The notes under the pieces are model-generated. The model saw nothing but the letters and a program-made list of their open reading frames with translations. It did no database searches and had not been told where the DNA came from. The position numbers and the translations under genes were made by a program. A stretch of 64,000 bases of DNA from RGIG8306 sp964426655 (GTDB lineage: Bacteria; Bacillota; Clostridia; Lachnospirales; Lachnospiraceae): positions 1-64,000 of the forward strand of contig CAYRQT010000002.1 in assembly GCA_964426655.1 (NCBI GenBank), written 5' to 3'. This document shows positions 8,740 through 17,073 of this stretch, one piece after another. Each line of letters starts with the position of its first letter. Positions within the stretch are counted from its first letter, which is position 1.

Positions 8740-9903
8740 ATGGCCATCAGTTTGTATGTGCACATTCCTTTTTGTGTTTCCAAATGCCGCTACTGTGACT
8801 TCCTGTCCGGCGCTCACTCAGTTAGGGAGCAGGAACAGTACGTAGCAGCCCTGGAGCAGGAAATCCTTATATGGGGGGAAAGCCATCATGAAGAAGAGAT
8901 ATTCACCTGCTTCTTTGGAGGCGGGACGCCCTCCATGTTGACGCCGGAACAGATCCTTCGCCTGTGCAAGGCGATTCGGTCCACCGGCCGGGTGGAATCT
9001 GATCTGGAATGGACCATGGAAATGAATCCGGAAAGTGTAACAAGAGAGAAACTGCTGGCCTGTCAGGCAGGGGGCATTAACCGGCTCAGCTTCGGCCTTC
9101 AGTCCGCAGACGACAGGGAACTGGCTCTTTTGGGACGGGCCCACCGATATGACACCTTCCTTAAGGCTTTTCAAATGGCCAGGGAGATGGGGTTTGACAA
9201 CATCAATGTGGATATTATGTCAGCTCTGCCGGGACAGACACCGGCAGGGTTTTTGCATACTTTGGAGCAGGTCCTGGCGCTGGAGCCGGCGCATCTTTCT
9301 GTATACAGTCTGATTATCGAAGAAGGCACGCCTTTTTATACTTTGTATGGAGAGGGGCGGGGAGAAAAGGAAGGAACCTTGCCCACAGAAGAGCAGGAAG
9401 CCCAAATGGATGAAATAACCAGAAAACTGCTGCCGGAAAAGGGATATGAACGGTATGAGATCTCCAATTACGCCAGACCTGGTTTTGCCTGCAGGCATAA
9501 CCAGGTGTACTGGCAGTGCCGTCCCTACAGAGGGTTTGGCATTGGGGCAGCCAGCTTTGAAGGGGGCCGGCGTTTTCGGGTAAGGGAAGACCTTTCTCCA
9601 TATCTGCTGGGGCATTTCCAGTATGTGCAGGAGGACGGTGGCACACCGGAAGAAAGAAAGCTGGAGCATATGGAGGAATTCTGTTTCATGGGGTTGCGGC
9701 AGACAGCGGGCATTTCCCTGCAGGATTTTTTCCTGCGGTTTGGAAAAACCTTTGAAGAAGTTTACGGACAGGTTATGGGTAAGCTGATAGAAGAAGAAAT
9801 GGCAGAAAAAGTGACCGGAAAGGATGGGACCCCCTGGCTGCGGCTGACAGAAGAGGGCCTGCAGTTCTCCAATCCGGTGCTGGCACAATTTTTACTTACT
9901 TAG
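8740..9903 (+). CDS. hemW: Radical SAM heme chaperone HemW
   Basis: A 387-residue radical SAM protein of the HemW (HemN-like) family, formerly called oxygen-independent coproporphyrinogen oxidase. The iron-sulfur motif is C12-x3-C16-x2-C19 (PFCVSKCRYCDF), followed by FFGGGTPS, EMNPES and NVDIMSALPGQT. HemW binds heme and passes it to respiratory proteins in model species; its client here is unknown. The ATG lies two bases after the restored lepA stop and its GAGGAG site lies inside the lepA end. The lepA-hemW pair is common in Firmicutes. Confidence 0.94.
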   Translation: MAISLYVHIPFCVSKCRYCDFLSGAHSVREQEQYVAALEQEILIWGESHHEEEIFTCFFGGGTPSMLTPEQILRLCKAIRSTGRVESDLEWTMEMNPESVTREKLLACQAGGINRLSFGLQSADDRELALLGRAHRYDTFLKAFQMAREMGFDNINVDIMSALPGQTPAGFLHTLEQVLALEPAHLSVYSLIIEEGTPFYTLYGEGRGEKEGTLPTEEQEAQMDEITRKLLPEKGYERYEISNYARPGFACRHNQVYWQCRPYRGFGIGAASFEGGRRFRVREDLSPYLLGHFQYVQEDGGTPEERKLEHMEEFCFMGLRQTAGISLQDFFLRFGKTFEEVYGQVMGKLIEEEMAEKVTGKDGTPWLRLTEEGLQFSNPVLAQFLLT

Positions 9904-10141
9904 AGGATGGCTTTTTTGAGGGGGGTGTTTCCTCCTGTGATTCCTTTTTGCTGTTAAAATCCTTTACCCATTTGGAGACACGAATGGAAACAAAAAGGAG
10001 AACCGGAATGACACCGGTACAATAGAGGGAAACCACAAAAAGGCCATGGGCACCGGGGCTTTTGAGAAGAGCGAAAAGCAGGGTGAGCAGGTACATGCCA
10101 ACCAGAAGGCCGATGCCGGTCCAGGCGAGAATACGTTTCAT
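9896..10141 (-). CDS. Small two-helix membrane protein (81 aa)
   Basis: The protein begins MKRILAWTGIGLLVG and has two hydrophobic helices (about residues 4-25 and 33-52), then a charged tail rich in Lys, Ser and Glu. ATG 10141 is preferred over an upstream GTG because AAGGAGG lies 6 bases before it. It converges on hemW and overlaps its last 8 bases, so the two genes interfere at their ends. No family recognised. Confidence 0.75.
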   Translation of the reverse strand: MKRILAWTGIGLLVGMYLLTLLFALLKSPGAHGLFVVSLYCTGVIPVLLFVSIRVSKWVKDFNSKKESQEETPPSKKPSSK

Positions 10142-10230
10142 AAACACCTCCTTTGTGTCTGCCTTCTATTATATATGTTTTCCGGCCGCCGTCAAACAGA
10201 AAAGTGATCAGAACACAGAAAGGAAATATC

Positions 10231-10983
10231 ATGGCGATATATGATGCTTTTGCCAGAGTCTATGAGGCTTTTATGGATGAAATCCCTTATGAAGAATGGG
10301 CCAGTAAAATTGCAGATCAGCTAAGGAAACAGGGCATCATGCCTGGGGCAGCCCTTTGTGAGCTGGGCTGTGGGACAGGCCGTTTCACCCGGCTCATGCA
10401 AAAAAAGGGGTATCAGATGCTGGGGGTGGATGTTTCTGCAGAAATGCTGGCCCAGGCAGAACAGAAAAATACCTGCAGGGAGGTTTTTTATATCTGTCAG
10501 GATATGCGCACACTGGAACTGGCAGAACCAGTACAGGGCATCATCAGCGTTTGTGACAGCATGAATTACATTCTGGAGGATCTGGAAGAAGTGTTTTTTC
10601 GGGCCATGGAAAACCTGGTACCCGGCGGCCTTTTTCTCTTTGACATGAAAACTCCCAACTTTTATGGAGAGGTGCTGGGGATCCAGGATTTTACAGATGT
10701 GCGGGATGAGGCAGCCTATATCTGGGAGAATGATTTTAATGAGGAAACAGGCATTAATACCTATGCCATGACCTTGTTTATAAAGGAGAAGGGAAATCTT
10801 TACGCCCGCTATGAGGAATTGCATTATCAGCGTGCGTATTATCCTGCAGAATTGAAAAAAATGGCAGAGAAGGCAGGCTTTTCCCAGATTCGCATTCTGG
10901 GTGAGAATCTGGAAGAAAAACCGGACCCTGCTGCGGAGCGGATGTACATGATTTGCATTCGCCCGGGAAAGGATGAGAAATGA
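10231..10983 (+). CDS. Class I SAM-dependent methyltransferase
   Basis: A 250-residue soluble protein with the SAM-binding glycine motif CELGCGTGR (residues 43-51), then GVDVS and a CDSMNY segment, which resembles the small-molecule methyltransferases of Firmicutes that lie upstream of hslO. The substrate is unknown. ATG 10231 follows AAAGGA; longer in-frame starts have no ribosome site. Its last 4 bases overlap the hslO start, indicating one transcript. Confidence 0.85.
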   Translation: MAIYDAFARVYEAFMDEIPYEEWASKIADQLRKQGIMPGAALCELGCGTGRFTRLMQKKGYQMLGVDVSAEMLAQAEQKNTCREVFYICQDMRTLELAEPVQGIISVCDSMNYILEDLEEVFFRAMENLVPGGLFLFDMKTPNFYGEVLGIQDFTDVRDEAAYIWENDFNEETGINTYAMTLFIKEKGNLYARYEELHYQRAYYPAELKKMAEKAGFSQIRILGENLEEKPDPAAERMYMICIRPGKDEK

Positions 10984-11909
10984 AAGATTATTATATCAGG
11001 GGCACTGCAGCGGATGGACAAATCCGTGTTTTTGGTGCCACAACCAAACATTTAACGGAATATGCCAGACAGGCGCACAACACCAGTCCCATTGCCACAG
11101 CGGCCCTGGGGCGTCTGCTGACCGCAGGGGTGATGATGGGCAGCACCATGAAAAACGAAGAAGATCTGCTGACCATTAAGGTGGATGCCCAGGGCCCCAT
11201 AGGCGGGCTGACGGTAACCGCAGATTATAAAGGACATGTGAAAGGCTTTGTGAACCATCCGGAAGTGATGCTGCCGCCAAGCCCCCTGGGAAAACTGGAT
11301 GTGGGAGGAGCAGTGCAGGGAGGCGTCCTGCATGTAATCAAGGATCTGGGGATGAAATATCCCTATGTGGGAGAAACCATGCTGGTATCCGGAGAAATTG
11401 CAGAAGATCTGACAGAATACTACGCTGTCAGCGAACAGACCCCTTCTGCAGTGGCACTGGGGGTATTGATGAATCCGGACAATACTGTCAGTCAGGCAGG
11501 GGGCATCATTGTGCAGTTGATGCCTGAGGCCACGGAAGAAGTGATTTCCGCTTTAGAAGAGCGGATTGGAAAGATGGCTCCCATTACCACACAGTTGGAA
11601 CAGGGGGAAACGCCTGAGTCCATCCTGGAGCATCTGCTGGAGGGAATGGATCTTTCCATTCTGGACAGGGAGGAGGCTTCCTTTCGATGCAACTGTTCGA
11701 AGGAAAGAATGCATAAAGCCCTGCTCTCCATTAGCCGGGAGGATCTGACAGAAATGATAGAGGATGGGGAGACCATAGAAATGAATTGCCATTTCTGCAA
11801 TACCCATTATTATTTTACCCCCGGGGAGCTGGAAGCAATCCGGCAGGAGAGAGATGAGGTACAGGCGGCCAGAAGAGCCGAAGGAACGGAGACCGCAGAA
11901 GAACAATAG
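10980..11909 (+). CDS. hslO: Redox-regulated chaperone Hsp33
   Basis: Hsp33 is a cytoplasmic holdase switched on by oxidation. The 309-residue product has the core domain and the C-terminal zinc switch with all four cysteines: CNC (C237, C239) and CHFC (C270, C273). An acidic tail of about 25 residues follows the usual end. It overlaps the methyltransferase by ATGA. A strong terminator closes the operon. Confidence 0.96.
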   Translation: MKDYYIRGTAADGQIRVFGATTKHLTEYARQAHNTSPIATAALGRLLTAGVMMGSTMKNEEDLLTIKVDAQGPIGGLTVTADYKGHVKGFVNHPEVMLPPSPLGKLDVGGAVQGGVLHVIKDLGMKYPYVGETMLVSGEIAEDLTEYYAVSEQTPSAVALGVLMNPDNTVSQAGGIIVQLMPEATEEVISALEERIGKMAPITTQLEQGETPESILEHLLEGMDLSILDREEASFRCNCSKERMHKALLSISREDLTEMIEDGETIEMNCHFCNTHYYFTPGELEAIRQERDEVQAARRAEGTETAEEQ

Positions 11910-11924
11910 AATATACACTACAAA

Positions 11925-11969
11925 AAGCCCTTTCTCTGCCGTGATTTTCCACAGAGAGAGGGCTTTTTT
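11925..11969 (+). terminator. Terminator after hslO
   Basis: AGCCCTTTCTCTG and CAGAGAGAGGGCT pair over 13 bp (one G-T pair) around a 12-base loop, followed by six Ts. Confidence 0.9.
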
Positions 11970-12025
11970 CTGTCCCTAAGAGTGGAAAATATACATAATG
12001 CTCTGGGTTTTTAACATAGCATTTC

Positions 12026-12044
12026 AGGGAACTTTCCCTATAAT
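12026..12044 (+). promoter_or_regulatory. Operator-like palindrome joined to a -10 box
   Basis: AGGGAA-CT-TTCCCT (12026-12039) is a perfect 6-bp inverted repeat whose last base starts TATAAT (12039-12044). There is no good -35 box 17 bases upstream, which suits an activator-dependent or repressed promoter for the operon starting at 12084. Confidence 0.5.
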
Positions 12045-12083
12045 TAAAAGTAGTATATGACGATTTTGAAAATAGGAGGGCCT

Positions 12084-12770
12084 ATGAAAGCTGCATTGAT
12101 TTATACCAGCACCACCCCTGAGCTGATTGAGCTGGTGGAAAAGGAAGTCAGGAAAAATATTGGAGAGGAAGCGAGTCTTCTTAGCATGCAAAAACCGGAA
12201 ATTCTGGCACAGGTCAGGGAAGCCGGATATGTGACAGGGAAGGCGGCAGCTGAGCTGATTGAGATGTATGCAAAGGCTGTGGAGCAGGGGGCGGATGCTA
12301 TTTTAAACCTGTGCTCTTCCGTGGGAGAAGTGGCAGATGCCATGCAAAGTGCGGCAGCCTACTGGGGCGTTCCCATTGTGCGTATAGATGAAGAAATGTG
12401 CCGGGAGGCGGTGCGTCGGGGCACAAAAATTGGCGTACTGGCCACGTTAAAAACCACATTGGAGCCAACAAAGAATACCCTGTATCGGTGTGCCAGGGAA
12501 CTGGGAAAAAAGATCCAGCTTATAGATGGCTTAATTGACGGGGCTTTTGGAATAGACCAGGATACTTTTCGCCAGATGCTTCTGGAGCAGGCCCTGCAGA
12601 TTAAGGACCAGGTGGATGTGATTGTGCTGGCCCAGGGCTCCATGGCATATGTGGAAGAATATCTGCAGGAAAAAACAGGTGTCCTGACATTGTCCAGTCC
12701 TCGTTTTGGAGCAGTGGAATTGAAAAAAGCTTTGGAAAGAAAAGGATTTACTGGAGGAAAAACATGCTGA
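12084..12770 (+). CDS. Asp/Glu racemase superfamily protein with a single catalytic cysteine
   Basis: A 228-residue protein of the aspartate/glutamate/hydantoin racemase fold. The first catalytic cysteine is present (ILNLCSSVGE, C77). The second position, normally a Cys after a hydrophobic strand, reads IVLAQGSMAYV (residues 180-190) and has none. Racemases need both cysteines; members with one, such as arylmalonate decarboxylase, catalyse decarboxylation or isomerisation. It therefore probably acts on an acid, not as an amino-acid racemase. ATG 12084 follows AGGAGG by 6 bases. It overlaps the GH127 gene by 7 bases and leads an operon with an acid-sugar kinase and BKACE. Confidence 0.8.
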   Translation: MKAALIYTSTTPELIELVEKEVRKNIGEEASLLSMQKPEILAQVREAGYVTGKAAAELIEMYAKAVEQGADAILNLCSSVGEVADAMQSAAAYWGVPIVRIDEEMCREAVRRGTKIGVLATLKTTLEPTKNTLYRCARELGKKIQLIDGLIDGAFGIDQDTFRQMLLEQALQIKDQVDVIVLAQGSMAYVEEYLQEKTGVLTLSSPRFGAVELKKALERKGFTGGKTC

Positions 12771-14776
12771 CGGATACCGGACTATCTCCTTTTGCAAAAT
12801 TAAAAAGTCTTCCCTTTGATGCTGTAGAATGGACAAATGGGCTGTATCAGGATCGTTTTCAGGTCTGCGCCAGGAACATGGTGCCCCATCTGCAAAATAT
12901 GTTTGCCCAAAAGGATATCAGTCATGTGGTGGAGAATTTTAAAATTGCGGCGGGAGAAGCAGAGGGAGAATTTGACGGAACGGTTTTTGGAGACGGAGAT
13001 TTTTATAAGTGGATGGAAGCGGCTGTTTATACGGCAGTTCGGACAAAAAACCAGGCTTTACTGGACCAGCTGGAGGAATATGTGGCATTAATTGGGCGGG
13101 CCCAGCAGCCCGATGGATACATATCCACCAAGCAGATCATTGGGGAGCGCAGTCACCAGGCAATGCGCCTAGGGGATATCAATGATTTTGAAGTTTATAA
13201 TTTTGGCCATTTGTTTACTTCAGCCTGCCTGTATTATCGGCTTACCGGAAGGGATTCGTTCCTAAAGATTGCCATAAAGGCGGCAGGTTACCTGAAGAAC
13301 CTGTATGAAGAAGCAAAAAAAACCGGAAATGTGCAGACCGCTGTGTGTCCTTCTCATTACATGGGGCTGGCAGAATTGTATCGAACCACCAAAGATCCCG
13401 CTTTTCTGGAACTGCTAAAGCTGGCCATCGCTCTGCGGGATGGGGTTAAGGATGGGCTGGATGACAATCAGGACAGACTGCCCTTAAAGGCCCACAGAAA
13501 GATTATCGGACATGCGGTTCGCGCCAATTACCTATATGCAGGTGTGGCAGATTTGTGTATGGAAGAGGAGGATCCGGCGCTCCTGGAAGTGCTGCATGCC
13601 GTGTGGAACAGCCTGGTCAATACAAAACTTTATATCCAGGGAGGCTGTGGCGCCTTGTACAATGGGGCGTCTCCCTATGGAAACTTTTTTCATCATCAGC
13701 TGGTCCACCAGGCTTATGGGTATGAATACCAGCTGCCAAACATGACTGCTTATAATGAAACCTGTGCGTCTATCGGCGGGGTGTATTGGGCCTGGAGAAT
13801 GTTCTGCCTGGAAAAAGATCCGGCCTATGTGGATGTGATGGAACGCATGATTCTGAATGTAAATCTGGCAGGATGCAGTCTGGATGGAAAAACCTATTTT
13901 TATGAAAATATGCTAAGAAGGGCCAAGAAGCTGCCCTATGCACTGGTATGGGGACAGGAACGGGCTTCGTATATCTTAAGTTATTGCTGTCCACCCAATC
14001 TGGCCAGATTAATTGCCCAGTTAAGCGAATATGCCTATGCCTGGAATGAGGAAGGGCTGTATACGGTGCTGTATGGAGCCAGTTGTGCAGAGGTAAACCA
14101 TCAGGATGGAAGACGCATCCGCATCAAGCAGGATACGGCCTATCCTTATGGAGGAAGAATCCGGTTTACGTTTGCATGCACCAACAGCAGCGAGGCAGGA
14201 AACAGGCCTTTTTCTTTGCATTTGCGCATTCCCCAGTGGATGAAAAAAGGGTCTTTGGAGATACAGAAAAAAGGGGATGTCACAAAAACCCTTTTGAAGG
14301 GAAAAGAAAGGGCATATTATGTGAAGGTGGAAGTAGAGGACCTGGAGGGTACAGAGATTCTACTGGATCTGGGTATGGAACCAAGGCTCACCTGCGGACA
14401 TCCTTTGATTGAAGAAACCAATGGGCAGGTGGCAGTGGAATGGGGCCCTCTGGTGTATTGTATGGAGGGCATGGACATGCCGGGCGTGGGGCTGGATGAT
14501 GTGCGCATACCATCGGATATTGCACTTCATCCCGTCGAAACAGAAATGGATGGACATCCCATTGTGGCGCTGGAAGGACAGTTTTTGTGCAGAAAAAAAG
14601 AAGAAAAGGTGCCTGCTTTGGAAAAAGAGGAATGAGGGCGTCTGTACAGTCCTTATGAGAGGCCTGCGTATTGTCGGGTCAGGGCGCGTATGATTCCGTA
14701 TTTTGCCTGGTCAAACCGGGGAATGGATGAAATGCGCATCTGGATGCCTGTTTTAGAAGAAATTGATGAGAAGTGA
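12764..14776 (+). pseudogene. GH127 beta-L-arabinofuranosidase with an in-frame TGA
   Basis: Family GH127 enzymes remove beta-L-arabinofuranosyl units using a zinc-bound cysteine. The expected ligands are present: ETC (E332, C334) and YCCPPN (C408, C409). The first open frame stops at TGA 14633-14635 after 623 residues. The same frame then continues with no other stop to TGA 14774-14776, adding RMIPYFAWSNRG and MRIWMP, the characteristic C-terminal end of this family. So the gene is 670 codons with one internal TGA, from mutation, readthrough or a base error. The catalytic barrel lies upstream of the stop; only the last beta-domain strands would be lost. No signal peptide; it acts in the cytoplasm. 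It overlaps the racemase-like gene and precedes the kinase by 10 bases. Confidence 0.9.
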
Positions 14777-14786
14777 GGAGAAATCA

Positions 14787-16232
14787 ATGCATGAAGAAAG
14801 ACTGCCTCTGTCAATGCTTAAGGCCTATCCGGAAATAGAAGATCCGGAGGTGGAAACCAGACTGCAAAAGGCCGTGAAAGACTGTCCCTGGAAATGGACT
14901 GTCCTGGATGACGATCCCACCGGTGTACAGACAGTGCATGATGTGTATGTCTATACCGAATGGACTGAACAAAGTTTTCGGGAGGCCTTGCAGGAGGAGC
15001 AGAAGCTGTTTTATATATTAACCAATTCCAGAAGCTTTTCTGCAGAGGAAACCATCAAACAGCACCGCCTCCTGGCTGAGAAGGGCTTGCAGACGGCAAT
15101 GGCAGAAGGAAAAGGGATACGGTTTATTTCCAGGGGAGATTCCACATTAAGAGGGCATTATCTGTTAGAGCCGGAGGTGTTGCGGGAGACAATAAAACGG
15201 GAAACCGGAAAGGACACAGATGGCTGTATTCTTTGCCCCTGCTTCCTGGAAGGGGGACGTTACACCCTGAAAGGAGTGCATTATATTAAGGACGGCCAGT
15301 GGCTGGTGCCTGCAGGACAAACGGAATTTGCAAAGGATGAGACGTTCGGGTTCCATAGTTCCCATTTGGGAGAATATGTGGAAGAAAAAAGTGGGGGGAC
15401 CTGGAAAAAAGAGGACTGCTTGTACATTTCCATCGAAATGTTGCGGGAGAAAAATTATGAAGAAATTACCCGAATCCTGTTGCAGGCCCATGATTTTGTG
15501 CCCATTGTGGTAGATGGGGCAACAGAATTGGATTTAAAAGTGTTCTCCATTTGTCTGTATGAGGCTATGCATCAAGGGAAAACGTATATGATTCGTTCAG
15601 CTGCTTCTCTTCCCAAGATATTGGGGGGCATTTCCACAAAACCGCTGCTCTCCGAAGATGAAATCCGGGAAAATAAAAATAACCATGGAGGATTGGTCAT
15701 CGTGGGCTCCCATGTTAAAAAGACGACCATTCAGTTGGAAAATTTACGGAAAAGCAGGGCTTGCTGCACATTTTTGGAGTTCCATACTTCCCGGATGCTG
15801 GAAGCGGGAGGCCTGGAGAGGGAATCCCAGGATCTGATAAAAAAGGCAGAAGAGCTGATTCTCCAGGGAGAAACAGTGGTCATTTACACCAGCCGTACAC
15901 TTATGGCACCGAAGGGGATGACCCGGGAAGAAAAACTGGCACTCTCCGTGAGATTATCGGACAGCCTCACCTCTATCGTTTCCCGCCTGGGTGTTGTGCC
16001 CGGCTTTATTCTGGCCAAAGGAGGGATTACTTCCAGTGATGTGGGCACAAAGGGACTACATGTAAAAAAGGCACTGGTCATGGGGCAGGTTCTGCCAGGT
16101 ATACCTGTTTGGAAACTGGGAGAGGAAAGCAGATTTCCCGGAATGGCCTACATTATTTTCCCTGGAAATGTAGGTGGGGAGGATGCACTGAAAGAGATTG
16201 TGGACAAGCTGACAGAAAGGACGAACATATGA
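14787..16232 (+). CDS. DUF1537 (four-carbon acid sugar) kinase
   Basis: A 481-residue cytoplasmic kinase. The N-terminal domain has the signature VLDDDPTGVQTV (from residue 39); the C-terminal nucleotide-binding domain has FILAKGGITSSDVG and FPGNVGGEDAL. Characterised relatives phosphorylate acid sugars such as erythronate, threonate (OtnK, DtnK, LtnK) and 3-oxo-isoapionate (OiaK). The usual partners of the erythronate/threonate route, a PdxA2-type dehydrogenase and a class II aldolase, are absent here; a BKACE gene follows with a 4-base overlap. GAGGAG precedes ATG 14787; the earlier ATGs at 14763 and 14766 have no ribosome site. Confidence 0.9.
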   Translation: MHEERLPLSMLKAYPEIEDPEVETRLQKAVKDCPWKWTVLDDDPTGVQTVHDVYVYTEWTEQSFREALQEEQKLFYILTNSRSFSAEETIKQHRLLAEKGLQTAMAEGKGIRFISRGDSTLRGHYLLEPEVLRETIKRETGKDTDGCILCPCFLEGGRYTLKGVHYIKDGQWLVPAGQTEFAKDETFGFHSSHLGEYVEEKSGGTWKKEDCLYISIEMLREKNYEEITRILLQAHDFVPIVVDGATELDLKVFSICLYEAMHQGKTYMIRSAASLPKILGGISTKPLLSEDEIRENKNNHGGLVIVGSHVKKTTIQLENLRKSRACCTFLEFHTSRMLEAGGLERESQDLIKKAEELILQGETVVIYTSRTLMAPKGMTREEKLALSVRLSDSLTSIVSRLGVVPGFILAKGGITSSDVGTKGLHVKKALVMGQVLPGIPVWKLGEESRFPGMAYIIFPGNVGGEDALKEIVDKLTERTNI

Positions 16233-17038
16233 GAAAAGTCATTATTTCACTGGCGCCGGTGGAAGCCGGAAAACCGGTGGACAGGGAGGCTCTGGCAGAG
16301 GATGTAAAGAAAGGTGTGGAGGCAGGGGCAGCCATGTGCCATTTGCACTGCAGGCAGCCGGATGGGGCTCTCACACCGGATATTACAGAATTAAGCAGGA
16401 CTTTTGACCGAATTCGGGAAAAAACGGATGTGGTGGTACAGGTATCCACAGGTGGTGTTTCTCTCATGAGCATAAAGGAGCGGTGCAGACCCCTGAATTA
16501 TCCCTGGACGGAAAGTGCGTCCCTGAATGGAGGGACCACAAATCTGGGAGAGGCGGTGTATATCAATTCCCTGGAGGATATCCGCTATTGTGCCAAAGCT
16601 GTGTATGAAAGAGAAATTCTGCCTGAGATTGAAGTTTTTGATATCGGGATGATCTATAGTATTCAGGAAATGCAAAAGGGATTGCCCTGGCGCACCCCCC
16701 TTCTTTTTAATCTGGTATTTGGTCATGGCGGAGGGATGCAGCCTGACATTCGTTCTTTGCATGCCTTCTGGGATGCAGTGCCCCGGGAAGCCCTTTGGGG
16801 GGTGACCCATTACGGGAGGGATAACTGGACTTTTCTGGCTGCGGCCATTGCCATGGGTGCCAGTATTGTGCGCATTGGATTTGAAGACAGCCCTTATCTG
16901 AAAGAAGGGCAGCAGGCAGTGGAAAACTGGCAGTTGGTGGAAAAGCTGGCAGAGCTGATTCGGGCAATGGGACTGGAGCCGGCCACTCCTGAAGAGGCCA
17001 GAAAGATGCTGCAGCTGGTGCCCAAAGGGCAGGGTTAA
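16229..17038 (+). CDS. BKACE beta-keto acid cleavage enzyme (DUF849)
   Basis: A 269-residue TIM-barrel enzyme of the BKACE family, named after 3-keto-5-aminohexanoate cleavage enzyme, which condenses a beta-keto acid with acetyl-CoA and splits it into a CoA ester and acetoacetate. The zinc ligands H38 and H40 are seen in CHLHCRQPDG, and the third, a Glu, in VRIGFEDSP near the end. The substrate differs widely between subfamilies. Overlap with the kinase stop implies joint translation, and the context implies an acid-sugar substrate instead of the lysine-fermentation intermediate; no other lysine-fermentation gene is present. ATG 16229 is chosen for the overlap and the family N-terminus KVIISLAPVE. 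Confidence 0.9.
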   Translation: MRKVIISLAPVEAGKPVDREALAEDVKKGVEAGAAMCHLHCRQPDGALTPDITELSRTFDRIREKTDVVVQVSTGGVSLMSIKERCRPLNYPWTESASLNGGTTNLGEAVYINSLEDIRYCAKAVYEREILPEIEVFDIGMIYSIQEMQKGLPWRTPLLFNLVFGHGGGMQPDIRSLHAFWDAVPREALWGVTHYGRDNWTFLAAAIAMGASIVRIGFEDSPYLKEGQQAVENWQLVEKLAELIRAMGLEPATPEEARKMLQLVPKGQG

Positions 17039-17073
17039 GGAGATGGCTCCTGAAAGAAAAAAGGAGGAGAAAA

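Noticed and set aside
14633..14635. Selenocysteine insertion at the GH127 TGA
   Set aside because: No SECIS-like hairpin directly follows and the family has no redox residue at this position.
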